From Pelagophyceae sp. CCMP2097 (Eukaryota > Sar > Pelagophyceae): 54,969 nucleotides of DNA. Location: contig MU657228.1 of the NCBI GenBank assembly GCA_026770575.1, forward strand, positions 60,011-114,979, in the 5' to 3' direction. Both the position numbers and the translations under genes were made by a program. Under the pieces are notes generated by a model. The model worked only from the letters and a program-made list of their open reading frames with translations. It was not told the origin of the DNA and ran no database searches. This document shows, one piece after another, positions 20,248 to 31,446 of the stretch. The first letter of the stretch is position 1. Each line of letters begins with the position of its first letter.

Positions 20248-22702
20248 CTAGGACGTGGCGGCGATTGGTGGCGCGAAGGCAAAGTCGGCAAAGCCTTCGA
20301 CGCGCCTGATGGCGTCGCGGAAGACGCGGCAAGCTTCGTCCGCCACCACGTCAACGTCCGTGGCCGCGTCGAACGTTTCCTCGGCCAGCGGCGTCGCGGG
20401 AGACACCGGCGGCGTGCGGTCCTCCTCGAGCTTGCCGCGGGCCCCGCGGGCCTCGTGCAGCCGACCGACGATGCCGTGGTTGTGCGTCCTCTGGAATTCC
20501 AGCACGGCGTGAAAGGCTCGGTCCGGCGCGCGCCTCCGTTGCCGCACGCGGTCAAAGTCGACGTCGACGCCGGAGGACCACCGGATGAGTTTATGGATCA
20601 AGGCGTCGGTGGCGTGGATCGGGGACATCAAACAGGCATAAATTTCCGCCGTAAACCGCTCGTCCTCGTTTGAAATCGTGAACCCGGCATCCAAGTTCTC
20701 GCGCACGTCGTCGTAGGCGCGGTCTATGACGCTGAGGAAGAGACTTAAGACGACGAAGACGATACTGACGACGAACCCGACGAACAAGACGACGCCCGTC
20801 GTGCCGTTGGTCGTCTGCCGCTGAGGTCCGACGAGCATCGTCGAGTCAAAGTCGCCGACCATGGCGCGCCACAAGCTGCGCAGAGAAGTGGCCGGGTCTC
20901 TAAAATCTTCGAGCTCGGAACCGAAGGCGAAAGACCAAGCCGAGGCAAACGCGATCAATATCACAAAGAGAATGACGCATATCGGCTTGACCTCGTCGAC
21001 GCACTGCTGCACCGTGTCCCAGAACTGCGCCAGGGCGCGGTACGCTCTCAGATATTTGAAGAGCTTCAAATACAGCAAAATCGTCGCAACGGCAGCAATC
21101 TCGTCGACGTGTTTATAAGAGACGATCTTCGATGCGATCATGCCCGGGAACGCATCTCCGTAGTCGCTGAGGTCCAGATTCGAGGCCCAAAAGGCGTTTT
21201 GGATGTGGCAGACCAGCACGGCAGCCGTCGCCGCAACGCTCAGCAAAGAGGCCACGCGCCACAGACTCCCAAAGTACTTGCGCCCGATGCACCGCAGGCG
21301 GTACACCTCGAGCAGCAGCACCTAAAGACGCGTCTTTCGAAAAGGCCCTCGACGACGACTACGGCGCGTTGATCAGTTGGCTCACCGCGGTCACTTGGAG
21401 GTAGAGGAGCAGCTCGATGGCGACGTACGACATTTGGTTCGTCGTCTGTCCCTTGCCGCCCCTCGCAAAGGCGTTGACGCACCGCGACGCCGTCGCCAGA
21501 GGGACGGTCGTGATTTGGTACGTCGGGATGAGAGTCCCTGTCGGCTCGACCTCGACCACCGCTCGGAATAAACTAAACATGTCCGTGTTGGGGTTGTACG
21601 TCACAAACTCCGTGACGAACGCCCGAACGCCCGCGCCGATGAACCAGCCGGCCTTGCAGAGCTGGGCGATTTCCGACTTGGCGCCTTGATAATCGTCGGC
21701 CAAAAGGAAAGTCTGCCCTCCGCCGCAAAACGTCTCTCGCGTCGTCGTCGAATAATAGGAAGGCGACTTGGACGCCTGCGGCGAGACGTAGGCGACGACG
21801 AGCGGCGCAGAGTCCAAGGGCGCAAAGTCGGCCGTGCTCTCACTCGAAGACCTGTTCGGAAAAGTCGCATGCAGGGCAGTCTCGCTGCATCTCGGCGCTG
21901 CACCACGATGCGTCCCGGGGCGCTCGTTCAAAGTACTCACGCGCCCGAGTTGCAGCGCCAAGGCGAAGAATATTGCGGGTACGCCTTGCCGATACCCGCC
22001 GCGTCACCCCGGAGCTCCTTCAACGGCCGGCGCGAGCCCTTGACGCGGATCGTGCGCAGCCGCACGCGGCCGACCTGCGAGCGGAAAGGGTTCGCGACGT
22101 TTCGACGGGAGCTCGGAGCCCCTTTCGTCTTCGAGCACCACCCCTCTCTTCGACGCTGTGCAGGACCCTGTACGAGGTGTAGTCGCCGAGCTGGAGGAGC
22201 TGCCTTTCCGACAGCGCGTCTCCGGACGCAGCGGCCGTCGGGAGCGCGTTTGGGACGAGGACGAGATCCAGCCAGTTTACGACGTCGGCGCGCGTCTTCA
22301 ACGTGCCAAAGTTGAGGTTGTACGCCTAGAAGCGTGGCATCGCGCGGCGCGAAGACGATAGGCAACAACACGCAAACAATAAAGACTCACCCATTCGTTG
22401 CCCGTGAACTGGTCTTCAAGGGCCGACGCCGTAGAGTAGGGCGCCATGGCGTCGTTGTCGAACCGGACAAAGGCCAGCGTCATGGTGACGACGTAGCCCA
22501 TGAAGAAGAGAAATTCCACCGTCGTCGCGGAGACGCCCGCTTTTTTCAGCATTTTGGGCTGCAGCGCCTTTGCGTCGTGCGCCTCGTCGCCGTTCAGTTC
22601 AATGGCCGTCGCCACAGCGTTCACCGCGCTCCAAAGCACGAGGAACGTCCCGCCCGCAAGGACGAAGACGAACATGAACAACGCGTTTGCGAAAAACGTC
22701 AT
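20248..22702 (-). CDS. Polycystin-type cation channel (PKD2-like)
   Basis: TRPP family channel, often ciliary. The first exon starts MTFFANALFMFVFVLAGGTF and includes the first membrane helix (VEFLFFMGYVVTMTLAFVRF). Middle exons form the large extracellular polycystin domain: YNLNFGTLKTRADVVNWLDL, RLRTIRVKGSRRPLKELRGD, FCGGGQTFLLADDYQGAKSE and AFVTEFVTYNPNTDMFSLFR. The last exon (21321-20248) carries the remaining helices (LLYLKLFKYLRAYRALAQFW, PICVILFVILIAFASAWSFA) and the pore with the Gly-Asp filter in RAMVGDFDSTML, then LFLSVIDRAYDDV and a cytoplasmic tail. Four or so exons are joined by short introns. An in-frame Met at 22879 is possible but adds a segment without family similarity. Confidence 0.85.
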
Positions 22703-23274
22703 CGTAGACAAGCTGGACGGGCAAACGGGAGAGGACCGCAGCGCGGCGCAGACCGCGCGAGGCGACGGCCGGGCGGCACCGAGGGCCGAAAGGCCGGGGC
22801 ACCTAGGTCCTCCTCGTACGTCTGTATTCGCACGCTCCAACGAGCAGAAAAGTAGAAAAAAGTGCAAAAAATGAAGCAATCGCCAAAGAAAACCGCCACA
22901 GACCTCAATTTGCGCTGCTCACGAAAGTTTGGGAACTCGTTTTCGCCTCATACTTTGTGTTTACCATCGATTGCTTGATATTTACCCTCATTTACCCTAA
23001 ATTCGAGGAATTTCAAACAAATTTGGGAAAGATTACCAAATTTTGAGAAAACATTTCGGAAGCATAAAACCCGGAGACGTCGATTTGGCGAAAGCTTTCG
23101 TCCGCAGCTCCCGAGGCGGTCGACGCTGTCCAAGTCGACGCTTCTCTCACTTGCATCCGCATGCAGTCGGGCGCCCGTCTCGCGGTCGTCTACGATGCGG
23201 TGGTCTCCTTGGCAACGCCGGCGACAAACGCCGCACTTGACTTGGTTACAGACGACTCTCGACTGCGAGTCATG
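22703..23274. other. Intergenic, partly AT-rich
   Basis: This lies between the start of the polycystin gene and the stop of the next minus-strand gene. About 22920-23060 is AT-rich with two ATTTACCCT copies close together (22979-23000), and probably includes the polycystin promoter. No gene was seen. Confidence 0.5.
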
Positions 23275-26200
23275 CTAGTCGTCGTCGTCGTCAAACGCCG
23301 ACACGTCTGGGAAAGCCGCAACGACGTCGTCGAGATCCGCAACGTCGGGGAACCCCGCGAAGCCCACGGGCGCCGCAACGTCGGCGGGCGCCGCAAAGCC
23401 CGCAGGCGCCGCGATTTCGGCGGCCGCCGGCACCGCGACGCCCGCCGGCGCCGCGACGCCCGCCGCGGCAAAGGCCCACGCGAGGCGCGCGGCGTCGGGC
23501 GCCTCGATTGCTTCGCCTCTTTGCCGCGCCTAGCGGGGCCACGGCGGTCGAAAGGCTCCGGCGAAACGCGCGCGACGGCAAGTCTTGTTCCGGCGTATCT
23601 CTGTGACGACGACCGTCGTTCCGGGTGTGTCGACTTTTGAATCGCCGGTTCCGCACCTCTGCCGCCAGCGCTTGGAACAACGCCGGCGCCTCGACGCGCG
23701 CCTCTGCAAAGGCCCATGCGACGTGCCCAAGGTCCCTCGGCGCCAACGCCGCGAGCTTGGACGATTTTCCGGAGGGGTCTCGCAGCTCTTTTGCGACTGC
23801 GTCGAAGAGGTCTGGCGCCGGCGTGCGGGCCTCTGCAAAGGCCCAAACTAGATTCGCAAGGTCCCTCGCAGCAAAAGTCTTCATCTTCGACATGGCCTCG
23901 AAGGCCACGGCGGTGAGAAGCGTCTTGGCGTCGACTTTCGCGTAAGCGACGGCCCACGAGACTTGGGCCAGGCACTGAGCGTTGAAGGCCGATATTTTCT
24001 TCCAGGCCTGGTAGGCCACCGCCGCAAAGAGTTGGGGCGAGTCCACGGCGAGCTTGGCCAACGCCCAGGAGAGGTTCGAGAGGTCGCGCGGTTGGAGCCG
24101 CTCCACCTTGGTCCGGACTTGATTCGCACAAACGCCGGGTTCGGCCAGCAGTTCGTTGCCCAGGGCTACGAAGAACTCTGGCACTTGGCAGTCCGCCTTT
24201 GCAAAGCCCCAGGCGGCGTCGGCGAGGTCCTGCGGCGAGAACTGCCCCATCTTCTTCGATGCCTCTTGAGAGGCGGCTTTGAAGAGGAGAGGAGCGGCGA
24301 CGTTCGCGTTTGCAAACGCACCCACAATAGTGGTCAGTTCAGGAGCGTCGAACTTTGAAATCTTGGGAACCGCTTCCACTGCGAGGGCCTCGAAAAGAAA
24401 GGGCGCTTGGAATCCCGCGTCCGAGTAAGCGCAGGCGACGGCCGAAAGAGCCTTTGGTTCGAATGCGGACATCTTAAAAATAACCGCCCCCGCCACCGCC
24501 TCGAACAATGACGGCGCTGCGACGCCCGCCTTTGCAAACGCGGCCACGACGCAGACGAGATCTTGGGCGTTGAACGTGGCCATCTTTGTTACTGACTCGG
24601 CCGCGATGACTTGGAAGAGGCCCACGCCACCTCCAGGGGCCACAACGTCCAACCCGCCCGCGCCGGCGTGCGAAAACGCCCAGGCCAGGTTGGAGAGGTC
24701 GTGGGCGTTGAATCTTGTGATTTTCTTGGGAGTTTCGGCCGCGATGGCGTGCAACAGTCTCGGCGCGCTGAATAAGGCTCTGGCGTAGGCAGAGGCCATG
24801 TTCGAGAGGTCTTGCGGGTTAAAAGCCGACATCCTCAAAGAGGCCTCCGCCGCCACGGCTTCAAACAACTCCGGCGCCCAGACTTTGGATGCGGAAAAGG
24901 CCCAGACCAGGTTGGTCAGCTCGCGCGCGTCGAAGAGATACATCTTCGCAACCGCTTCCGCCTCGAGAGCTTTGAAGAGATTCGGCGCCGGAAAGCCCAC
25001 CGTCGCAAAGGCCCACGCCGTGTTCGCCAGAGCTTGGGGTGTGAAAGATACGAGTTTCCGGGGTGCTTCCAGAGCGACCGCTTCAAATAGATAGGGCGCC
25101 TTCAAACCCGCCTTCCCAAACGCCCAAACCGTGGTGGAGAGGTCCTGCGAAGTGAACGTCGCCACACGCGGAAACGCGTCCGACGCGACGGCTTCAAACA
25201 GTAAAGGCGCTTGGAAGCCCGCCGTCGCATAAGCCCAGACGGTGTTGGCGACGTTTTGAGGCGTAAACCTGTGCACCTTGCGAATCGCTTCCGCAGATGC
25301 GGCTTCAAACAAAGCAGGTGCTTGGAGGCCCGCCTTTGCAAATGCCCAGACCAAGCGGGCGAGTTCGAGCGGCCGGAACGTCTTGATCTTCAGACGAGCC
25401 TCGTTGGCCAAGGCCGCAAAGAGCCTTTCGTGCTTCGCCCCGTTGATGCTAAAGGCCCAGGCCGTGTTGGCGAGGTCCAACGCGTTGAAGTGCACCATCC
25501 TCTTCATCGCTTCCCTGGCGACGGCGTCGTATAAAGAGGGGGCTCTGATTTTTGCCGTGGAGAAAGCCCAGACGATGTTCGTCACCTCATGGGGCTTAAA
25601 CGACCCTATCTTCTTCACCGATTCCGTTGACACCAAGTCAAAGAGGATCGTGGCTTTCGGGCCCGAAGAAGCACCGGATTTTGCAAAGGCCCAGACGGTA
25701 TTTGCCAACGCTTGCGTCTGGAACGTCTCCATCTTTTTCGACGCCTCCACGGCCAAATTTTCAAAGAGCATTTGCGCATCCACGCCCGCCGTCGCATACG
25801 CCCACGCGACGTTTGTGAGCTCCTGGGCCTTGAAGTCGCAAAGCTTTGTTGCGGGCGAGAGCTTGAGGGATACCTCAACACGGGGATCCAAACACCGTCG
25901 AAAACATAGGTCCGCAGGGCATTTGTGCGCTCAGAAAATGCTTCCAAAAGACTCGTCGCTCAGACGTCAACGGCTCCTCGCTCGCACGTGTCCAGGTTTG
26001 CCAATCTCCGACGCTTGTTTAGACGGCTTGGAAGAGCACTGGCGCCGGCTGTCCCGCTTTGGCAAAAGCCCAAACAAGGTTCGTCAGTTCCTGGGGCTTC
26101 GAGGCCTCGAGCTTCTGCGGCGCTGCCGAAGCGACGGCGTGGAATAAAGATGGCGCTTGAAAGTCTGCCTTGGCAAAGGCCCACACGGTGTTGGACAAAT

Positions 26201-26552
26201 TTTGGGAATTGAACGAAAAGATCTTCGTCTGCGCTTCCGTGGAGACGGTCTCGAATAAAGATGGGGCTTCGACGCCCATCTTCAAGGCGCCGCAAACTGC
26301 CTGAGCGAGCTCTTGCGGCCGCCACGAATCCGAATCTCGTTGCATACTCTTGACCGCCATGTCCAATACCGCTTCAATTGTCCGCCGCGCCTCGTTTGAA
26401 TGGCCGAGCTGGTGGCCGAGGGTGCCGAGGCGATGAAGAGTGGTCGCGATGTTGATCACATCGAAGTGGCTTTTGTTCGCTTGGAAGAGCTGGAAGACCT
26501 CATCGGCCGACTTGGCAGAGACCAGAAGCTTATTGAAAGCCATCGCAGCCAA
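23275..26552 (-). CDS. Long OPR-repeat protein, about 22 repeats
   Basis: Probable organellar RNA-binding protein built almost entirely of 37-residue helical repeats. Examples are LSNTVWAFAKADFQAPSLFH, LTNVAWAYATAGVDAQMLFE, VANTVWAYATAGFQAPLLFE and LANLVWAFAEARTPAPDLFD, each followed by an A..EA..K...F.PQ turn. I count about 22 units. The first exon starts at the Met at 26552 (MAAMAFNKLLVSAKSADEVF), though the frame continues upstream with an Ala/Pro stretch and a further 5' exon is possible. An intron of about 150 bp lies between LFQA (26028) and KLSPATKLCDFKAQ. A second lies near 23640-23530. The C-terminus is an Ala/Pro/Gly tract ending in DVSAFDDDDD at 23275. No RAP domain is present, unlike the 16.3-kb gene. 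Confidence 0.8.
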
Positions 26553-27373
26553 ATTCTCCGCCGACCGGGGCGCGGCATTCTTCGGCGGCGCGGCGGCGGC
26601 GACCTCGACCTTTAAAGCGTTGCCACCTGTATAAGACCGTCTGAAGATCGCCTCTCTGCGTCGCCGCTCTTGACACGACCTCTGCCAGTCTCGACTGCCT
26701 GGCGGCCCCTCTGCGTTTCTGCTCTCGACGGAGCCTCTGTCGTTTTGGCGGTGGCGCGGGTGCTTGGCCCATTTTCACGCCCTGGACCTCTTCTATTATT
26801 CTATCTGCTTCTGCGGTGATGACCGTGATAAACGCAATGCCGCGCGGCAAACCCTCCGAATCGCGCGCCAGGTGGACTTTTTGGACGTCGCAGCAACATT
26901 CAAACCTAAGGACTTGAAATCTTCTCCTGTGGGAGCCCAGCCGAGACGGCTCGAATCTCAGCTGAGAGACGAGTTAGGTAGAGAGAGATATGGGTCGGGC
27001 GTATCTTCCTCTCATCAGCATCTTCAATAGACATTGGGGTCCCCAGACGCAGCAGGGGGGGCATCCAATGTAGACTCGGGTTCGAGCGTGCGGCGGACGT
27101 CGTCCTCCGTGGCAGCTTTTGGGATATTCCGAACGTACCTACGACTCTAAATGACAACTCTCACTTAGGGACTTTCGCGTTACAACGAGGGTGCGCACAA
27201 GTTCTCCGCCTTGAGCGCCGTGCGGAAGCCGCGCGCCCGAGGCGCAGGGTAGCGCGACCGCATCCACGCCGCCGGGTCCGCGCGAAGAATGCCGGGACAA
27301 GTTTCCGAATATCGCTATAAACTAGTTGTTCCGGCTGGGGGGCCTTGTCGCCCGCGGGCCTTGTTCAAAATGG
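26553..27373. other. Intergenic, possible upstream exon
   Basis: About 820 bp. A minus-strand frame from 26850 (MPRGIAFITVITAEADRIIE) could be a 5' exon of the OPR gene, but no convincing splice junction links them. The rest shows no gene; a run of seven G near 27053 is the only oddity. Confidence 0.4.
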
Positions 27374-29502
27374 TTAGTCGGCGCGCCTCGGCCATCTGGG
27401 GGCCCAGGGGAGCCTTCGCATGTTTCCGGCGATGTTGCACGCAGACGCAAAGGCGGCGGCCTCGAAGAGTCGGTGCGGTTCCGAAGAGACGGCGCCAACA
27501 AGGCACCACGCCGCGCAGAGGCTCGCGACGGGCTGCCGCGGCACTACAAAGAGCGGAAATGCCGTCTCGTGCGGCATCATCGGCGGTCCGAACACGAGCA
27601 CGAATGCGGCGTCGACTATTCGCAAAAGTACAAAAGGGTCGAAAGTATAAACGGCGCACGACTTCCACGCCGCGCTTGCGGCGGCGAAGCACGTCGGCAC
27701 CAGCGCCAGCGCGCACCAGGCGTCGAGCGTCGACGAAGTCGATAGTGCGGCAAAGGCGAGGCCCAGCGCCGGGTGCACGAGAAAACACACCAGCGCCGCC
27801 AGCGCCGCGACCGGCCGCCGCTCAGTGCCGCGCCGCCGGCGCAAGGCGAGCCTGGCGACGCTTGCACTCGTGAGCGGTCACTGTGTCGACACTCGCGCAC
27901 TCTCGTGCAGCGACCCCTCTCGAGTCCTCCTGCAGCGACGCTCTCAAATGGAGACACTGCGTCGCACGGCCGCGCCAACGCGAGCAGCGCCGCGTGCAGC
28001 ACCGCCGACGCGACTGCGAGCGCGAGCCGCCGCAGATGCGACGGGTCGCCCTAGAAAGGGCTCTTTTCCGGCTTCAGCCTCGTCGGCGCCAATTACGCTT
28101 CATTGGACGGACCTTGCTGTGTCCGAGCTCGAACGCGAACGCGACGCCCGCGGCGTACGCATACGGCGCGCCGAGGGACGCGGACGCGCCCGTCGCAAAG
28201 AGCTTTGGCGCCAGCCATCCACACCCGAGCGAAACCGCCGCCCACGGCGCGCCGGCGGCCCATGCGCTGGAAACCTCGTCCGCCACGGCGGCCAGCGCGT
28301 TCGCGCTCGACCACCGCGGCGACGTGGGGTTTGGCCTACGCGGGGCAAGCCTTTTCGAACGACGGTCTCTCAAGACTGCGGATGCACGAGCCGAGTGCGG
28401 AGACAGCGCTCAAACGGACCGGAGGTGGCGGCGCAGCGCGGCGAATCGCTCGAGGCGCGCGGCGGCGGCGTTTGCGGCACCCGCCGCGGCTTGATGGGTC
28501 TCGCGCACGGCGTCCTACGACGTCCTTAATCAAGAATGTGGGATGAGAGCCGATGTCCTTTGGACGCGGCGCAATACGCAGAGCGCGACGACGAGTTCGT
28601 TGCACCAGCAGATGCATTGGTGGTCGGCGTCGACTGCTAGAGATCGAGCGGTCGACGAAAACGCCATTCCGAAATCGCCGTGGCCCACGGCCGTGGCGCG
28701 CTCGGGCACCTGCCAGTCGCGCAGGCCGCCGGCCACCGCCGCGAGGACCCAGTCGCCGCGAGGGCCCACGCTGCCCGCGGCGGCCCCGGTAAATGACCAG
28801 AGCAGCGATCTGTCGAGCGCCGCCGCGAGTTTTGGCGACGCGGCGAACGGGTGCGCGGCGTGCGGCGCCGCGAGCGTGACGACTGCGTCGACGTTTTTGG
28901 TACGTTTGGCCACGAGCGCGGCGATGACGCCGCCCATAGAATGCCCGACGAGTGTGACGGTGCCGTAGCCTTGGTCGACGAGGCGCGCAACGCACTTTGC
29001 CACGAACGCGGCCTGGCGCTCGATGATGGCGCCGTCGAAGGCTGAGAGTTCCTCGCCGAGATTGACCGCGTACACGTCCGTCTGCACTCCATAAGCGTCT
29101 TGCTTCTCCGCCAGCGCCACCTCGTGCCCCAGCGACCGCACCTGCGCGTACGACCCGCCGTTGCCGGGCACGAAGAGCACTGCTGCGGATGCGTTGCGTG
29201 GAGAGGCGGCCACTTTCACTACTGCAGCATCGCGACAATGACCCCACTCGCAGTACTGCAGCAGCTCGTAGGCTTGGCAGGCTTGAAAGTCGACGGTTAA
29301 AGTGCGGTACGCCGGCCGCATGCGCGTCATCGTGCACGGGTTCACAGTGCGGCCGGCGCCTGTGAAAGGTCATCGAAGCACCTTTCCATCGAAGCACCTT
29401 TCCAAACGCGGACTCACCGAGCGGGACGGCGACGAGCATCGCCGAGATGACCAGCGCGGCGGCCGCGCACTCTTTCCATGCCGCCCGGCCGTCGGGAGAC
29501 GC
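27374..29502 (-). CDS. GPI inositol-deacylase (PGAP1/Bst1-like)
   Basis: ER membrane lipase that removes the acyl chain from inositol of GPI anchors, needed for ER exit of GPI proteins. It starts MASPDGRAAWKECAAAALVI with a hydrophobic anchor (AAAALVISAMLVAVPLG). An intron (29360-29417) leads to the lumenal domain: LFVPGNGGSYAQVRSLGHEV, VNLGEELSAFDGAIIERQAA, and the nucleophile motif VTLVGHSMGGVIAALVAKR, then VTLAAPHAAHPF. Downstream minus-strand exons are membrane-rich (LAAVADEVSSAWAAGAPWAA, HLRRLALAVASAVLHAALLA, VAALAALVCFLVHPALGLAF) and end at 27374. That fits the multi-span C-terminus of the family, although these exons were joined by hydrophobicity rather than by motif. The first half is secure, the C-terminal exon chain less so. 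Confidence 0.8.
29360..29417 (-). repeat. PGAP1 intron with perfect 16-bp tandem duplication
   Basis: The 58-bp intron (G|GTGAGT to CACAG|GC) contains GGAAAGGTGCTTCGAT twice in immediate succession (29388-29403 and 29372-29387). Confidence 0.9.
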
Positions 29503-29635
29503 CATGCCAGTGAGTCCCGAGCGGTCGCTAAACGAGAGAAAACCCGTCCGCAGGCAACGGTTCATCGAGCGCTGTCCGCCGCCGCGGCTCTTGGCCCGGC
29601 GCCCGCGCCGCCGCGCCGGCCCCCGGGAAACGGGG

Positions 29636-30777
29636 ATGAGCAAGCAGGATGAGCACGCCGTGGCTTCGAAGCCGAAGCCGGAGGACGACGTCCGCCTGCA
29701 GCGTCCGCCGACGCCACGCGCCTCCGAGGCGTGCGGCCCGTGACGGCATGCCACCGGATAGGTGATGCCGACGGTGACACATGTGGCCACGGGCAAGAAG
29801 CTGGCCATGCTCCTCGAAGGCTTCTCGCCGTTCGAAGAATCCATGCGGTGCGCCCCGCCTCTGAGCCGCGGCGGCCGCCAGACGGACGCGCGCAGGCACG
29901 AGACGGTGTCCCGGCGGACGAAGGACGCGGCCAAGGTGGCAGCGATGAAGGCAGAAATGGTGCGGATCTCGCGGACACAAGAGAAACGCCAGCGTCGTCC
30001 CGGAGAAACGCTAATAGGCCCGCCTCGAGTCGCTCCTCGAGGCCAACGCGCGCGCGCAGCAGTCCGGCAACGAGGCCGTCCAGTTGCACTGCGAGACGCA
30101 CCTCGCGAATGCGCACGCCGGTGCGCCGACGGGGTCCCGCCACGGGCGTCGCCTCGAGCCGAGTGCTTAGGCTTCGACTCTTTGGTGGCACACCAAATGT
30201 CTAAGGCGCACGAGCGCCTCGGCGCTTTAGAGAAGCGGGCGGACGACGTGGAAGCGTCGTTTGCTTTGGAGAAGGCGCGCATTTTATCCGAGATTGCGGC
30301 TCGCTCCGCCGAGCTGTCAAGGCTCCTCGACGCTTTTCAAGAGTCCTTTGAACGGGAGCGCGAGTCGCGCGTCTTGCGCGAGGCCGACATCCACGTACAT
30401 ATACAAAAGCATGCTACGCAAGCCGACGCCGCGTTTGCCGTCGAGACTGCGGCGCGAATTTCAGCGGCGGACGAGATCCGCGCCGAGCTTCAGCACGTCA
30501 TATCCTCGCGCACCAGCGCCGATTCGCAGCTTCGCAACGCGTGCGTCGGCGAACTTCAGCGGTTAAACGCCGACCTCGACGCAGAGGTGCGTTCGTTTCT
30601 TGAGAAACCGCACCCCCTTTAGAATCCCTTTTAGAATCCCCAATTTGACCCCAACGCAACCGACGGCCCTAGGTCCGCCAGCGCGAGCTCTCTGACGACG
30701 ACATTGTCAAGTCGTTGAACGCGTATACGAACAAGCTCCAACAGTCACTACAAATCATCAACAACCCCAATGCGTGA
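29636..30777 (+). CDS. SF-assemblin, striated flagellar root fibre protein
   Basis: Coiled-coil filament protein of the system I flagellar roots at basal bodies. The central rod reads ARLESLLEANARAQQSGNEA, then ERLGALEKRADDVEASFALE, SRLLDAFQESFERERESRVL and ELQHVISSRTSADSQLRNAC. It ends in the diagnostic DIVKSLNAYTNKLQQSLQII. Introns are 29960-30017 (58 bp, GTGCGG to TAATAG), about 50 bp around 30120-30168, and 30587-30672 (86 bp, GTGCGT to CCCTAG). The N-terminus is uncertain. An ATG at 29636 opens a short disordered exon (MSKQDEHAVASKPKPEDDV) that would need a very small GC-AG intron to join VMPTVTHVATG. The ATG at 29765 is the alternative. It is head to head with PGAP1. A flagellated life stage is implied. 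Confidence 0.88.
30615..30637 (+). repeat. Tandem duplication in SF-assemblin intron
   Basis: CCCTTTAGAAT is followed directly by CCCTTTTAGAAT inside the 86-bp intron 30587-30672. The upstream intron 29960-30017 likewise holds GAGAAACGC twice. Confidence 0.75.
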
Positions 30778-30989
30778 TCATCAACCCCAATGCGATGAAC
30801 AACCCTAACGCCTGAACGGAAGCACGACACCCCCTTTGATCAAAGGTCCGCCACCGCCGCTCTCGTACTGCCTTGGGCATCTGCGTACCCGGCATCGACC
30901 CGAGGAGCCTGGACGTCCCTCTCTGATTGACTCCGACTCCGACTCACGCGCCTTGCGGGTGGCCGCGTCGGCCGTCAAGTATTCGCCGA

Positions 30990-31231
30990 AACTGGGGCGT
31001 GGCGCAGTCGTACGAAGGAGCCGTGAAGTGGCTCCGCCTCGCCACGGCGCAGGGCTATCCTGAAGCGCTCTACAGCCTCGGGCCTGCTACGAACAAGGCA
31101 ACGGCGTCCCAAAGGACCTCCACGAGGCGCTGCGCCTCTTCAAGCGCGCCGCGGCGCAGGAGCACGCCGCGGCCGCGGCGCAGGTCCCAGTCTTATCGGC
31201 GTTGCTCGCGGCGTGCTCTCGTCGACCGTGA
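30990..31231 (+). pseudogene. Sel1-repeat fragment, frameshifted
   Basis: A remnant of the MYND-Sel1 family without MYND or RING. GVAQSYEGAVKWLRLATAQG matches the penultimate Sel1 unit of the intact copies. After YSLG the frame slips by one base, and the other frame continues CYEQGNGVPKDLHEALRLFK to the stop at 31231. There is no start codon or upstream module. It marks a third location of this family in the window. Confidence 0.75.
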
Positions 31232-31446
31232 TCGTGCAACCCGGTCGTCCGGCGCAGCGCAGTCCCTGCGCGAAAGACGCCCGCGCTCTGCCCCAAAGGT
31301 GCCGATAATGCGCTCTTCAGAGGGACCTCTGTCCGACGGGGGCCGACTGGCGCGCGGGCGGCCCCGTCCCAGGACGCATCGGCAGCGCGTCGTCACTCTG
31401 AGCGCCCTGAGAAAGAGGTGTTAATGAGGGCACGCCAGCTCCGGTG

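Noticed and set aside
25278..26147. Plus-strand frame opposite the long OPR gene
   Set aside because: The translation is a mirror of the repeat array (ALMLKAQAVLARS-like) with no independent support; the minus strand has about 22 good OPR units.
28336..30282. A 648-codon minus-strand open frame
   Set aside because: It crosses PGAP1 exons and the antisense of SF-assemblin in the wrong frame and is Arg-rich. Only a small stretch (about 29400-29502) coincides with the true PGAP1 first exon.
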